NCBI GenBank assembly: GCA_002633025.1
Contig: NMRB01000120.1
Coordinates: 534,928-598,927 of the forward strand
DNA: 64,000 nucleotides
Origin: Notospermus geniculatus
Taxonomy: Eukaryota; Nemertea; Pilidiophora; Heteronemertea; Lineidae
Direction of reading: 5' to 3'
In this document: positions 47,288-58,172 of the stretch, in pieces
How the letters are laid out: each line of letters starts with the position of its first letter
Position numbering within the stretch: position 1 is the first letter of the stretch
Made by a program: the position numbers and the translations under genes
Notes under the pieces: model-generated
Told to the model about the DNA's origin: nothing
What the model saw: only the letters and a program-made list of their open reading frames with translations
The model's database searches: none

Positions 47288-48828
47288 AGAACTCCCACAC
47301 CCACGTGACGTTTGCCAGCGTAAATCAATCGCCAGTCACGTCGAGTCCAGCCGATGTGTTGTTTCGAACGCCAGCTGGCGTTGAAAGATTCTCCCTCAAA
47401 GTATGGGACTTGGCACCATTGAAATAGGTGGCGCTGAAGACGACGATCTCGAGTAGTAAGATTGAACAACGAACGAAAGTCAAGCGAAGGGGTTACCACT
47501 TGCTGATGACTTCAGAGATGTAACTGGACATACAAAAAGGAGATGACACGCGGAAACATTCAATGAGATAAAACACAGGACAGGTTAGTTGGGTAGGAAA
47601 AGGTGAGATCGATCACATTATTTAGAATCAACAACATGTAGTAGATTTTAGTGCTATTGTTGGCAAAGCCGGGGACTGAAACTTGTGACGATGTCTTTCA
47701 GATGGGTGATAGGGGAAACCTTCTTTGAAAGAATTTTTCAAACGATTGTGATTGTGAAAGCAATAGCAACTCCAAAGCAACCCCAAATATCTTCGTGACA
47801 TAAAGGCTAATCAACACCACGCTGAAGTCGAATCTGACTACTGAAATCGTCTTGCATTTGAAATTTGTAAGGTATGATGAATAATTGATCAGAATTTTGT
47901 CGATGCTGCATTGAACATCTATTCAAAATGCCACCATTTACCAGTTATCTTCGGAAAAAAACTGCATAAGACGGTTCTGTCGCACATTTCTTGTCATGGA
48001 TAACCATACTCGTGCAATCATACATAGGTAGCCTCCGATATTGTGGCCAAAGAAGGAATATAAGAAGGAAAGAAGTATTTTCATGAACTCCTAACATCTG
48101 TGTTTTTGAAGTGTGACGTTTATTGTGTGTACAATCGTTGTATGTATATGGCTTCTCTGTCAGTTCATACACCCCATTCCCACGCGTAGATATAATTATT
48201 TCCTAGATCTGTTCACAAAAGCTTTGCAAGTGGGCATAATGCTTTATATAAAATGCTATTTTTGTTAACTTTTTCTTAAGCCTACAATAGATAAAGCCAG
48301 CCGTCAATCAAACTTTTCATCAAATTTTCGGAGTGTGCTCAATAAAGGTTTACATGTCGTTCTGTCCATTTGAGCTGCAGACGAAAAACGTACGAAAACT
48401 TTGACTGTGTAAAATGACAACCAAAACTAGCTGCATTTTTTTAACCATTTTCAAATCACAACATAGATTTAAGAAAATCCTGTACTCTGCTGCATCATAT
48501 CGATAATCATTCTATCACTTGCCAAAGAATTAAGTCCTAAGTCTCTTAATTTAGATTTTAATATGTGCTTCAATCGTATCTGCAAGGCCCTAGTATGGTT
48601 TTAATCACTATGACCATATGCCTATGGACATATACATAATAAGTAGTTTAAACGAAATCTTTGATCCACGGTAGCACATTGGGATTAAATTGCTTGAGCA
48701 TGTAACAGGCTTTGGTAAGCTTAATCGTTACCTTTTATATTCTTGGTTATGTTTAATGATCAGCACGGTGGGGTAATGCGTCTGCCAAGGAATAATGTTT
48801 AAAGGTTGGGTAAATATCCAAGACATTA
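47288..48828. other. No confident gene
   Basis: A minus frame at 47278-47499 (73 codons, Arg- and Trp-rich, with FNLTTRDRRLQRHLFQWC) begins at the duplication edge. It could be a coding remnant but is not recognised. The rest is AT-rich and featureless. Confidence 0.4.
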
Positions 48829-48958
48829 GGGAGTTTTCGCAAAGCCCCCGAAACGTCAACGCGAACGCCAATCCCATTGTTCGATGCCACGAAGACAGCA
48901 CCGAACAAAAGGATAGACGTTCGCGAGTTGGCGTTTCGGGGGCTTTGCGAAAACTCCC
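48829..48958. mobile_element. 130-bp TA-flanked MITE (GGGAGTTTTCGCAAAGC ends)
   Basis: The inverted ends GGGAGTTTTCGCAAAGCCCC (48829) and GGGGCTTTGCGAAAACTCCC (to 48958) extend over CGAAACG. TA lies on both sides (48827-48828 and 48959-48960), indicating a Tc1/mariner-like target duplication. The left edge of the 10-kb duplication unit falls inside its right arm. Confidence 0.9.
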
Positions 48959-48987
48959 TATTGTTTGAATAGGACGCGTGCGTGCGG

Positions 48988-49103
48988 CCCTGGGTCCTTA
49001 TTCATAAACATACTTAAGCCAAAGTGTGATACTTATCTTTTGTGTTGAACAAAGGATAAGTGTCACACTTAAGACTTAAGTAGTTTTATGAATATAGGCC
49101 CTG
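48988..49103. mobile_element. Foldback MITE (TATTCATAAA family)
   Basis: Left arm CCCTGGGTCCTTATTCATAA, inner stem AAAGTGTGATACTTATCTTT with AAAGGATAAGTGTCACACTT, and right arm AGTTTTATGAATATAGGCCC. Same family as 5181-5436. It abuts the next element. Confidence 0.88.
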
Positions 49104-49213
49104 GGGCCTGTTTCATAAAGTGACTTTAAGCATATGATACCATTAACTTCAATGCATTTTCCATTTGGTTAAAGGTACATTAGCTTAAAATCAGTTTATG
49201 AAACAGGCCCCAG
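49101..49213. mobile_element. Foldback MITE (GGGGCCTGTTTCATAAA ends)
   Basis: CTGGGGCCTGTTTCATAAA at 49101 and its reverse complement TTTATGAAACAGGCCCCAG to 49213 are perfect terminal repeats of 19 bp around a 75-bp AT-rich centre. In unit 2 only the first 14 bp of the GGGG-initial end survive (59155-59168). Confidence 0.9.
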
Positions 49214-50480
49214 GTCATCATTTTGTCTGTGAAACGGCATTTCTCAACCGACTTCTTAGAATGACAGCACGGTTATCGTTGCCGAAGCGTATCTTAACCT
49301 GCTTGTCCTCCAAATCAATTCCAACACTCTTATGTTAGCAATGAAATTATCGGGCAGGATTTCGCTTCACCGGCTGCTATTCTGAATGAAACTCAGTGTA
49401 TAATCATGAAGTATCATTATGAGAACCGACTGACGTTCCCCATGCATGCCATGCGTGACCGATTCTCTTCAGTTCGTCCCAATCGGGCAGCCTTACGATC
49501 TGGTGAAGTCAATGCAAAGAAAGGGCCATATAGAAAAGATATATGATACAAGAACTCACGTGGAAGATTCGTTTCATCTGATGAAAATAGCAAGGAGTTT
49601 ACATAATGTGTGTATGTTTAGAATTCAAATCTCATGGTCTCCTGCTTGACCATGCTTTAAAAGTGTTGACTGGTAAGACAGTACACTGAAATACTAAGTC
49701 TATGAATTGGAAGTCGGTGCAGATTTGTGCTGGCGATATCAGAACGTATTACATATGTGTCGTGCCTGACCCTTTTGAAGATTGAAAAGTGCATCACAGT
49801 GTTGGCACGAGAACCGCCAACACATCACAGTGTTGGCACAAGAAAAGCCAACACATCACAGTATTGGCACGAGAACCACCAACACGGCCTCGGACCTGCG
49901 TGAAACTTGGCTGAAGAACGTCACCTGGTGTCTGGATTCCAAACTCTCGATACGGCCATGAACTACTTGGCTGTCATTCCGCAATGTCGACCTATCGTTT
50001 TTTGCAACATAAACTTTCATTCGCCACAATCACTCAAAAAATGATCTACGGAAAGAAGCAATTATCGAGCTAATTAATTGGAAATTCAGCCACCATTAAT
50101 ATTTCTGCATTAACTGCATTGTGTGAGATCGATTATGAGACACTACACGGATTACCAACACTGTTATGGATTATCTGAGTAGATTTCCATGTACCACATA
50201 ATCACGCCAATAAATCTTCATTCGGTGTAGGTTTTTTCCAAAAAAATAAGAAATTACGAGTCGAATGTAATAATCGCTTGCGATGTTGAGCGTCGTAGTG
50301 CACAGATGTACAGAATATGTACATGCACATGTAGGCGTAGCCTACGCCATGCATGCGACGTAAACGCACGTCGTAGGATCATTCTCTGTGACACAGGTTA
50401 ATCGACCACGAAGAAAAATGGTCCCGCTGTCTACCCGTTATTATGCATGGTATAAGGACTAACTCTGTTTTGCACTTTCA
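49214..50480. other. Upstream flank of gene E1
   Basis: It holds the 31-bp repeat array (listed separately) and ACATGTAC-rich words near 50320. No coding exon is recognised. The promoter and any 5' UTR exon of E1 probably lie here, and the homologous stretch in unit 2 is conserved. Confidence 0.4.
49792..49885. repeat. 31-bp tandem repeat with internal dyad, three copies
   Basis: Units start at 49792, 49823 and 49854, each with CATCACAGTRTTGGCACRAG then a variable AARCCRCCAACAC. GTGTTGGC and GCCAACAC inside a unit form a hairpin. The array is repeated at 59388-59481. Confidence 0.9.
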
Positions 50481-50486
50481 TTACAG
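50481..50486 (+). promoter_or_regulatory. Splice acceptor upstream of gene E1
   Basis: TGCACTTTCATTACAG followed by ATTTATAAGC, 60 bp before the ATG, indicates a 5' UTR intron. A six-codon upstream frame (ATG 50503, TAA 50523, MPTEVT) lies between acceptor and start and is conserved in the second copy. Confidence 0.5.
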
Positions 50487-50545
50487 ATTTATAAGCTACG
50501 AAATGCCCACAGAAGTTACGTAATCATCAAGGTGAAGGATAAACT

Positions 50546-51370
50546 ATGAACGGTCCGTCTTTTACAACGAACACGATCCTCCGGGATCCGTTCCTTATCA
50601 AGCATCTAAACCAACATCACTTCAGAGAAAATCTCCACAAGGGGTTCCTGCAGTTTGCATTTTTGATCAAGAAAGTGTACGGCCCGTTTACACCAGAACC
50701 TGAATCAGAAGAGGAGGAAGAAGAACCACCACCAAAGCCAAGACCAAGACGACCATCGAAAACTTGGGTTCCGAGCAGTAAGAAGGCGTCAAGCCAAGCA
50801 TCCAAGGACCAAAAATGGTTGGCTATGTTATCTAAATACAAGGGTGCTGACAAGGGAAAGAAAGACAAGACAAGGGCCAAGAAAACTAACAAAAAGGGCT
50901 CAGTGAAATTGCCAAGTATTAAGAAATCGAAAGGTGAGGCTGGTGAATCAGTGAGTGGGGTTGACAAACAACGTGTGCGTTACCTCTTCCGTTACTCGCA
51001 GTATCTTGACCTTTACAAACAAAAAAAATACGAAGACCTACTTCGAGAGATGGGCGCCGACCCAAACTCTATTGATATCACGAAAATTGACTTCACTGAC
51101 ATTGATGACCCTGTGCTTTTGGAGGTTGACCTTGACTGGTGCAGAGTGGGAACTTTTATTGAGGATTCACGGCCAACAACGTCATATCAAACACAGTATG
51201 ACGATCTGAATGAGGGGGATCGGCTTTCGGTGCTTTTCGGACAATCTCGAGCGCCTTCGAGGAAGAGCGTCATCAGCCTTGTGAGTGAGAGAAGTATCCT
51301 CGGCCCAGAGACTCCAGGGAGGTCAAATTTGGGAAATATACCGAGATTGCCGCCAATTGGAGAGCACTAA
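50546..51370 (+). CDS. Gene E copy 1, unrecognised basic/acidic protein
   Basis: 274 codons starting MNGPSFTTNTILRDPFLIKH. An N-terminal block (1-48) is followed by an acidic run (ESEEEEEE, 53-60), a Pro/Arg stretch (PPPKPRPRRP, 61-70) and a Lys-rich low-complexity segment (about 78-129). A better-ordered part (140-207) contains YLDLYKQKKYEDLLREMGAD and DITKIDFTDIDDPVLLEVDL, and a Ser/Arg-rich tail ends it. There is no signal peptide or membrane segment. I recognise no family and assign no function. It faces gene F1 tail to tail across 1.5 kb. Copy 2 differs by three residues (D88N, A93G, A132P) and three silent changes by eye. The maintained frame in both copies and the spliced 5' UTR context support a real gene. 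Confidence 0.82.
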   Translation: MNGPSFTTNTILRDPFLIKHLNQHHFRENLHKGFLQFAFLIKKVYGPFTPEPESEEEEEEPPPKPRPRRPSKTWVPSSKKASSQASKDQKWLAMLSKYKGADKGKKDKTRAKKTNKKGSVKLPSIKKSKGEAGESVSGVDKQRVRYLFRYSQYLDLYKQKKYEDLLREMGADPNSIDITKIDFTDIDDPVLLEVDLDWCRVGTFIEDSRPTTSYQTQYDDLNEGDRLSVLFGQSRAPSRKSVISLVSERSILGPETPGRSNLGNIPRLPPIGEH

Positions 51371-51924
51371 GACGGCATGGGTGTGGATTGAGCAGAAGTT
51401 TGTCCTGGACATGAACAATACGAAGAGAAATTGAACGCAGGAGTGGGACATGAACAATAAGGTTTCCCTGCTCGCTCCTCAAGCAGAGATAGGCAGCTTG
51501 TCTCCATCATCTGCTTAATAGTAAATGCCCAAGTAATTCGAGACAAGGTGAATTTTAACACCAAAATTTTAGCACCAGCTGTTCAGCTTTAAAACTGGCT
51601 GTATGCCTTATCGCCATCTAACAAACCTTCAGTTAACTTGTAGTTGGTGAAATGCCAGCCTATCGTCTGGTTCCCTTCGCTGCCGATAACATTACAGTGG
51701 CGGGTATGGAACCTGACGAATATGCTCAACGATCGATCAAATGGCGGAAATGGCTGGTTGCTTTGCTATCGTCTCCGATTTTGATAAAGTGCACATGCAC
51801 CGACTAACTCTCCACCCCACCCTCACAGTAGAATAGTGTACCAGGTTGTGGTTTTCTGTACAGGGCACCTATGCACGCCAATAACTGGTTAATTTTCGGA
51901 TGCATTGTTTGTTATACAAGACAG

Positions 51925-51930
51925 AATAAA
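51925..51930 (+). terminator. Candidate poly(A) signal of E1
   Basis: AATAAA about 555 bp after the E1 stop, kept in unit 2 (AATAAATAAA at 61512). This is a weak inference from one hexamer. Confidence 0.35.
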
Positions 51931-52159
51931 TTGGTTGGTTTTTTAAATATCTCTTGTAATACATGTACATGACTCAGAGGATGGTACGCCAGGCACAAGG
52001 TGAACAAGGCCTTCTATGGATAGAAAAATCTCTCGGTGATGGTGAGAACCTTCTGAAGAGTAAAAAAGGCCTATTTCAATCTCTCTTCGAATCACCGATC
52101 AGTGCCATGGTTCAGAAGCACGCCATGCCATCCTGATAATCCGAGTGGTTCTTGCACTC

Positions 52160-52211
52160 GCTCCCTTCGTCACTGCATGCGCACAAACGATGATGTTGTG
52201 ACGAAGGGAGC
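52160..52211. repeat. Short inverted repeat GCTCCCTTCGTCAC
   Basis: GCTCCCTTCGTCAC and GTGACGAAGGGAGC enclose 24 bp. The unit-2 copy (61742-61795) has longer arms (CTCGCTCCCTTCGTCAC). A related word pair, GCTCCTCCGTCACCGCGC-GGTGACGAAGGGAGC, lies at 55109-55141, so the motif is dispersed. Confidence 0.75.
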
Positions 52212-52860
52212 AGCGCCTTGCAAACCACTCTGATAGCCGACCTCAGGCTCATTCCGTACCAGCCGAGACCCATTAACGACCACCTTCTGAGCTCCTTTGA
52301 CATCAGCCTCCAGTTCTAAGGAATAACGTACTCCAACACAAGGAACTAATACGACAAATGACAAGTTTTAATACATGTATATCAGCTCAGACTTTTTATG
52401 AGAGTGACCAGATGATCACTAATAGGATGTACACCCTGATTACTTTGCATAGCTGCCTACCGATCACCAGAATACTTCGATGAAGTCCGTTTTCATGCAG
52501 TCGGTAATGGAACAGTACATTTTGTTTAGCATTACATTGCCCAAAGATGGCAAGAAACGAGAGGAGAGGACGGGTGTTACAGACGGGGGAAAGTGAGGTG
52601 ACAGGGCTAGTTTTGCCGCATTCCGGCCTACAACCGTATCCGAACAAATAATTCGAATTCGGTCAGATATGACAATAGGAGCTGTCAGTCAGTTGACCAA
52701 AAGGAGTCACTACGGTTCATTTCAATGCTCAGCGGACCCATTCATGGTTGGTTGATTGAGCACCAATCAGGAGAGTCTTCTATTGTATTGGTTCGCTAGA
52801 CCTTTACTGCCGTCTTTCGGCGATAACGCGCGGCTGACTGCTCCTATTGTTATGAGTGAA

Positions 52861-54375
52861 CTACCCGTCGCGAAGGTACCGTAAACGCTTTACTTTTTTC
52901 TGTTTACGGAGCGGAGGCAAGACTAGCCTCGCCCCCTCAGGCAAACTGTGCTGTATTCTCTTTATTGTTTCAGTAGCCGAGATTGTCTCTTCCGCCGTTC
53001 TGTGTTTCGGTTCACGCAGAATTTTGATATTAATCACCATTTTATCTTTGGTATGGTCTACATCCTTCACGATCTCGATGTTCGAAACCGTAGCCTGATT
53101 CGTAGAAAATCTGTTATTCTCCTCAATACTCTCCTGGATGTTTTCAAGAATGGTAGAGATTTGTTTTTCTCTCGGTGGGGGCTCATATTTATACGGCGTC
53201 TGCTGACACACGTAAATACTGTTTTCTGGTATGGCGTTAAGCTCTGTTGTTCTGACCCCGAGCCGTTTCTGACGTAGTTTTACTTTCCTAATGTTCATAC
53301 GAGTCAACGTATGTTTTCTAGCATCCCAATGTTTCCGTATGTCCTCGGGTTTTGGAGAAGCCAACACGGGGCTCGGGTGTTCCTCATCCGGAATATGACC
53401 ACTGCCACACTTCGCAAGCGACGTTGAACTAAAAAACTGATCCTCCAGTTTTTCCTGTCGGGTTCGGACAGCAGCAAATTTTGAATCTCCATCTATCACA
53501 GACATTTGATCGTTGGTATCTCTTGTTTTCAAAACAGTAGCGTGTCCCTGACCTTTCAGAGTTTCGTCACCACGACGATCATCTCTTCGCATAGCAATTC
53601 CCTTGAGGCTCCTCTCTCTATATCGCTGGTTCGCGTTCTGGGCCTGACTTTCTTTCAGCGGATTCTGTACGTCCAGGCTGACAGAACGCTTTGATCTAAC
53701 CGTCGGTAGATGCTGCTCTTCCACTGCATCATCGTCCCTTGAATCATGGACGCCGTCACCATCGTCTCCACTTTCATTCCCTGTGTTTATCACTACAACA
53801 TCGGCCTCCTTTCTGACAATTTTATCCTGAACCGTCGAAGTAGACACGTCTTCCTGTTCCTTCTTTGCCAGTTTCTCATCCTGCCAAGCCTGTGTATCAC
53901 TTTCCACACGATCGGGGTGCTTTCTCTCGCGCCTCCTCTTCGGCCGTTTTGTCCGATTTTTACCGTCATCATTACCCGTAAGGTGCTTTTCCATCCCCAA
54001 CCTTTCCTTATAAAACGCCAAACTCGTATCATCAGACCGAGAGAAATGCTCCCTCAGCCAGTGGATCCGCCTGTCGCGGTTACTCATTCGCGGCAGACTC
54101 TTCGAGCGGGTGATATGGTGCGCCGTCACCTGAAGATCGTTACCGTACTTCCCTGTACTCTGCAAAGCATTCCGCTCCTGATTCATCCTCTTCATCTTAT
54201 CCGTATAAGCAAGCATCGACTCCTTCAGGTGATGCACCTCCCTTTCCCTCTGTCGATGGCTCCTCTTGAATTCCATGTCGCCAATAGCCTTCGGCCTCAG
54301 GTTAGATTCTCCAGCTTCGTACCCATGGAGTCCACCCTGCAAAGATGCCACTCGGCTGGCGACCGATTGCGCCAT
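52861..54375 (-). CDS. Gene F copy 1, unrecognised highly charged protein
   Basis: 504 codons from the ATG at 54375 (MAQSVASRVASLQGGLHGYE). The frame opens 11 codons further up without an ATG. It is rich in Arg, Lys, Asp and Glu. Residues about 36-70 look helical or coiled coil (SHRQREREVHHLKESMLAYT), 143-153 is an NLS-like basic cluster (KRPKRRRERKH), 199-222 is an acidic low-complexity stretch, and the C-terminal 130 residues end in a basic tail (LRKQKKVKRLRYLRDG). No signal peptide, membrane segment or known domain is seen, and no function can be given. An in-frame 18-bp length difference from copy 2 in the acidic stretch supports translation. It converges on E1, which may suggest coordinated inheritance but not necessarily a shared role. 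Confidence 0.82.
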   Translation of the reverse strand: MAQSVASRVASLQGGLHGYEAGESNLRPKAIGDMEFKRSHRQREREVHHLKESMLAYTDKMKRMNQERNALQSTGKYGNDLQVTAHHITRSKSLPRMSNRDRRIHWLREHFSRSDDTSLAFYKERLGMEKHLTGNDDGKNRTKRPKRRRERKHPDRVESDTQAWQDEKLAKKEQEDVSTSTVQDKIVRKEADVVVINTGNESGDDGDGVHDSRDDDAVEEQHLPTVRSKRSVSLDVQNPLKESQAQNANQRYRERSLKGIAMRRDDRRGDETLKGQGHATVLKTRDTNDQMSVIDGDSKFAAVRTRQEKLEDQFFSSTSLAKCGSGHIPDEEHPSPVLASPKPEDIRKHWDARKHTLTRMNIRKVKLRQKRLGVRTTELNAIPENSIYVCQQTPYKYEPPPREKQISTILENIQESIEENNRFSTNQATVSNIEIVKDVDHTKDKMVINIKILREPKHRTAEETISATETIKRIQHSLPEGARLVLPPLRKQKKVKRLRYLRDG

Positions 54376-57300
54376 TTCGTTTGATTGCAGTAGGGAAACT
54401 CGTTTCAACGAAAGGAAATCACTTCATCTTCCAAAACGAGCTCTGGATGGACTGGAATCCGTGTTTTCCTGTTAGCTGTTTGGTTTCTTTTTCCTGGTTC
54501 TTGGCTTCACATGCTTCTTAACAGATTATTTAGCCAAAATGAAATATCCACACAATCAAATGTTGTATTAATAGCATATTGTTGACGTCGCCTGTTTTTG
54601 CCTACAAACAGCCTGAGGTTGGCTTTCGAAGAAAATCTCTAAAACAAGATAATCGTTGAATTCACATTGATCCCAAACGGTTTTGAAATGAAAAATATCC
54701 GTGAGCTGTACATGTGTCCGCTTTTCTCCAGTTGTTCTCACCACCACAGGATACCGTTGGTGTTATATTCGGGCAAGAAAGGTAATGTTTGTTCCTCTTT
54801 AGCTGCTTATCTGGTAGATTACTTGGTCTTTTCTTGTTAAGAATTCAGTTTCAAATCCTATCAAACGAATAAGATCTTAAGTAATTCCCTTAAAACTGTT
54901 ATATTATTAATCCAGCTATCGAACGTGGACTTCTCCGCGGGCCGATGGACGTCTTCCCATTGCCTAAAAGAAAAAAAAGAACACACTCGATTATCCGCTT
55001 CTCTTAATCGTCCGAACATCGACATACACAGGAAATGAATAGGGAGGAAATGGGTGGTGACGTTTACAGTACCATTGATTCTGTTGCCTGATAGTTAAAC
55101 CATCCTAAGCTCCTCCGTCACCGCGCGGTGACGAAGGGAGCGAGCGCCAAGTATACCACTGATGTACTCAGGATGAGATGAACAGTCGACTTAACTGACT
55201 TCCACCCAATGGTGAAGGTAAATCGACATCAACCATTTTGGTCCAGTTGGTTAGTTACTGTCCATTCGTGTTGCTATAACAGAATCGTTTATCTTATGAC
55301 AAAGGTTGCCAGCTCAATAAATTTTCCCATTCTGTTATTGCTTTTTCCATTTACAGCTGATTGATATTAAGCTTATCTTTGTGTAATTTTATATTCTACT
55401 GATCCTATAGGGTGATAACAAAGGAGAAATAAATTGCTTGCTGGACACGTCAGGCCAATGCACAGAAGGCATTCTGATGTCGAGAAAATCTGACCATTGC
55501 AGGTAGGAAAGGTGGAGCAGAAGACACAGTCACTTGTAATGCATTAACATTGAATAGAGAGTTCATGCAGCTCGAACACTGCATTATTAGCTCTTAGACA
55601 ATACAGTAATGGACGAATTCAGCAAGAGGACACTGGAGCATGAAAAGAAAGCGGGCTTCATTGGCGTACTTCTTCTACTGAGTGGTTATGGAAGGAATGG
55701 TGCACCGCAAGGAAGCAGCATTGCTGTTGCTAACGTGCTCATGGTATCCACGAAATGATATCCTGTTTTTATCTCATACGATTATGATATTCAAATACTC
55801 ACCACTTCTCTTTAGGCCGAAGCCAGAATGTCGGATGTAGTACGCGTACGTCGTACCTCCATGTCGCATCTTGAGCTGGCCATGAATATGATATCTGCTT
55901 CGTATTCCTGAAATCCGAATATGTCTGGACATGAGGAACTTGTACACCGTCTCTATTAATAAATCTTAAATGTTTACCGTACTAAACAAAAATGTCTTCA
56001 TTCTATTACAGCAGAGAGCCGTAACATACCAGTAATTACAATCCAATTTGGCAGATTTTTGTTGAGTAGGCCTAATGTGCTTATTAGGCCTAGTGTACAT
56101 GTTCGTGGTAGGTCTTGGTAATCGCTTATAGCCTGATCCTGGTCTTCTATCTTGGCCTTTGGAAAACAAATGCGACAGCTAATGTCAATGCAATGTTTCA
56201 TACTTCCAAGAGATTCTCCTAGACTATCACATGAAATTGAAGAGTTCAGTAAACCCTTTAGACTAATGACAGTGACTACCAGTTTTGTCCAATCGCATTT
56301 TTATGATGGAACCATGCAAGTCATCAGAACAATCTCACTCTCTGAGTGTGGATTCAGTCTGCTGCATGTAGTGCTGCTCGATCCCCAGCCGAACTTGCGG
56401 AGGCGTGTAGTAGCAGGCATTGAGATGTCATATTAGGCAATAAAGAGTGCATGCGATTACATGTACATGTACATGTGCATGCACGCTGTGCTATGTGAAG
56501 GAAACACATCATATAAAAGATAAGTCACGTTGAATCTCATACTTGCCTTTATGTTCTCCTTCGCTGAATTACCTGATTGCCGTGAATGCTCATATGATGT
56601 ATATGGATCGATGTATCCAAGACCGTTCGTAGAGAACGTGATGAAAGTACGTTCTTTCATGACATGGAACACGCCTTCCGCAATTAGTTTCGTACCGGTA
56701 CCACAGCTGTGAGAGCTAAAGTACATTCGGTGTGGAGTGTTGGAATATCTCGCCGAACGTTCTTTTTAACAGTCCTTTAATACAAACAAGACGTCAATAC
56801 CAAAGGAAAGAAAGGTAGAACGTCGCGAAACTGATCCAACACTAGGTTGTTAGCAAGCAATTACAATTAGTGCATTTCCTATAGAAAGGAATTCCCTGTT
56901 CCAAAGCGTAGGCCTTAACTACCTCTCGCACTTGGGTCATGGATTCACGCACCGTTTGCCATTATAAATTGCCCCCTGGGCATGGTTCCTCACAAGAGCA
57001 ATGATGTCGTCATTCTGATATTATTGACATTCCACAATTTACTTCTCCCTTTATCATTTTTTGCAATGAGAGGACACGGAGACACGACTAATGTGGGAAC
57101 GTCTCGCCAATGTTTCATTAATTAATCAACAACTACAGCGGAATTTTTTAACCATCGAAGCAGCCATTGATATCAAGTGAGTCTGTGTTTAGACAAGCGG
57201 CAAAGCGGGAACCAGTCAAGTCTGTGTTGCCATACAGCCTCGTTCTGGCGACCGACCGGAATCCCCGGCATATCCTCGAACCTGTGGCAAGTCATTTCAA

Positions 57301-58045
57301 AACATGATGCATGCGTAAGCCTGATGGCATTGGCACTAACTGCCTGGTTTGAGGGCGATGCGGTCACATCAATATAAAATATGGAAAGAAGGGGAATGAA
57401 TAAGATTTCCACACATAACTGAATCAAAAAAGCCTAGATTTATAACAGAGAAGTGAATCTCAACATAACGGGATGTTTCTTCTCTGTTTTCGCTCTCGTT
57501 CAATGATTTAAAACAGGTTTTTACTGGCCACGACTTCGCTCATGAAATGTCTACCTAATCAGGGTACGCAAACGAGGTCAATTGAAATAAGTATACATCT
57601 TGAAAATCAAAGATAGTGTGGACCAATTCAAGACGTATTGCTATCAAAAACTACACCTGTATAATATCGTTGCGACGCTTTTGTACAGTGTTCCCTTGTT
57701 CAAACAAGCCCAATTGACTCTTAAAATTTCTAAGGCCAGACGTACACAAACAGAGCCTTTCGTGTTCACTCTTGTCGGCCAGAAGTATGGTATGTGAATG
57801 TGAATGTTCAAAACATTAATACAGGTGCAAGTTTTGTTTTTCACGCAGGAGCTCATTGCTTTCCATTGGAAGAAGAGAATTCCCGTTTGGTATGTAGACG
57901 TCCAGTTCATTAGAAGATCCCACAAATTCTCCGAAGTTATGTTTCTCCTGTAGGTGGCATGTGTGAGCCAACGATTGTAGTAGGCCTATGTGCCGACTAA
58001 CTCGAGGTTTCTGTGCTCGGACAGCATTCTTGAGAGTCCTGGGTA

Positions 58046-58172
58046 GACCGCACAGAAAGTCCGATAGTGCATCCTTTGCCTATAGGCGGTTTAGCTAATG
58101 GGAAAATGCGTTATACATGTAAGTAACTACCGATAGGCGCCGGTAGTACTCAATCGGACTTTCTGTGCGGTC
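58046..58172. mobile_element. 127-bp foldback MITE (GACCGCACAGAAAGTCCGAT ends)
   Basis: GACCGCACAGAAAGTCCGAT at 58046 and its exact reverse complement ending 58172. The interior holds a second dyad (GCCTATAGGC near 58079 and CCGATAGGCGCCGG near 58129). No coding content. Confidence 0.9.

Larger units (their letters stand above)
51371..52860. other. Convergent intergenic region between E1 and F1
   Basis: It holds the probable 3' UTRs. An AATAAA at 51925-51930 may end E1. The short inverted repeat at 52160-52211 lies between the two genes. Unit 2 has the same layout with more indels than the coding parts. No further gene is seen. Confidence 0.5.

Noticed and set aside
50617-50967. 116-codon minus frame inside gene E1
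   Set aside because: Antisense shadow of E's Glu/Lys-rich codons, and the same in copy 2.
53746-54384. 212-codon plus frame inside gene F1 (and its counterpart at 63326-63982)
   Set aside because: It is the opposite strand of F. Its length follows from F's charged codons, and it lacks sequence features of its own.
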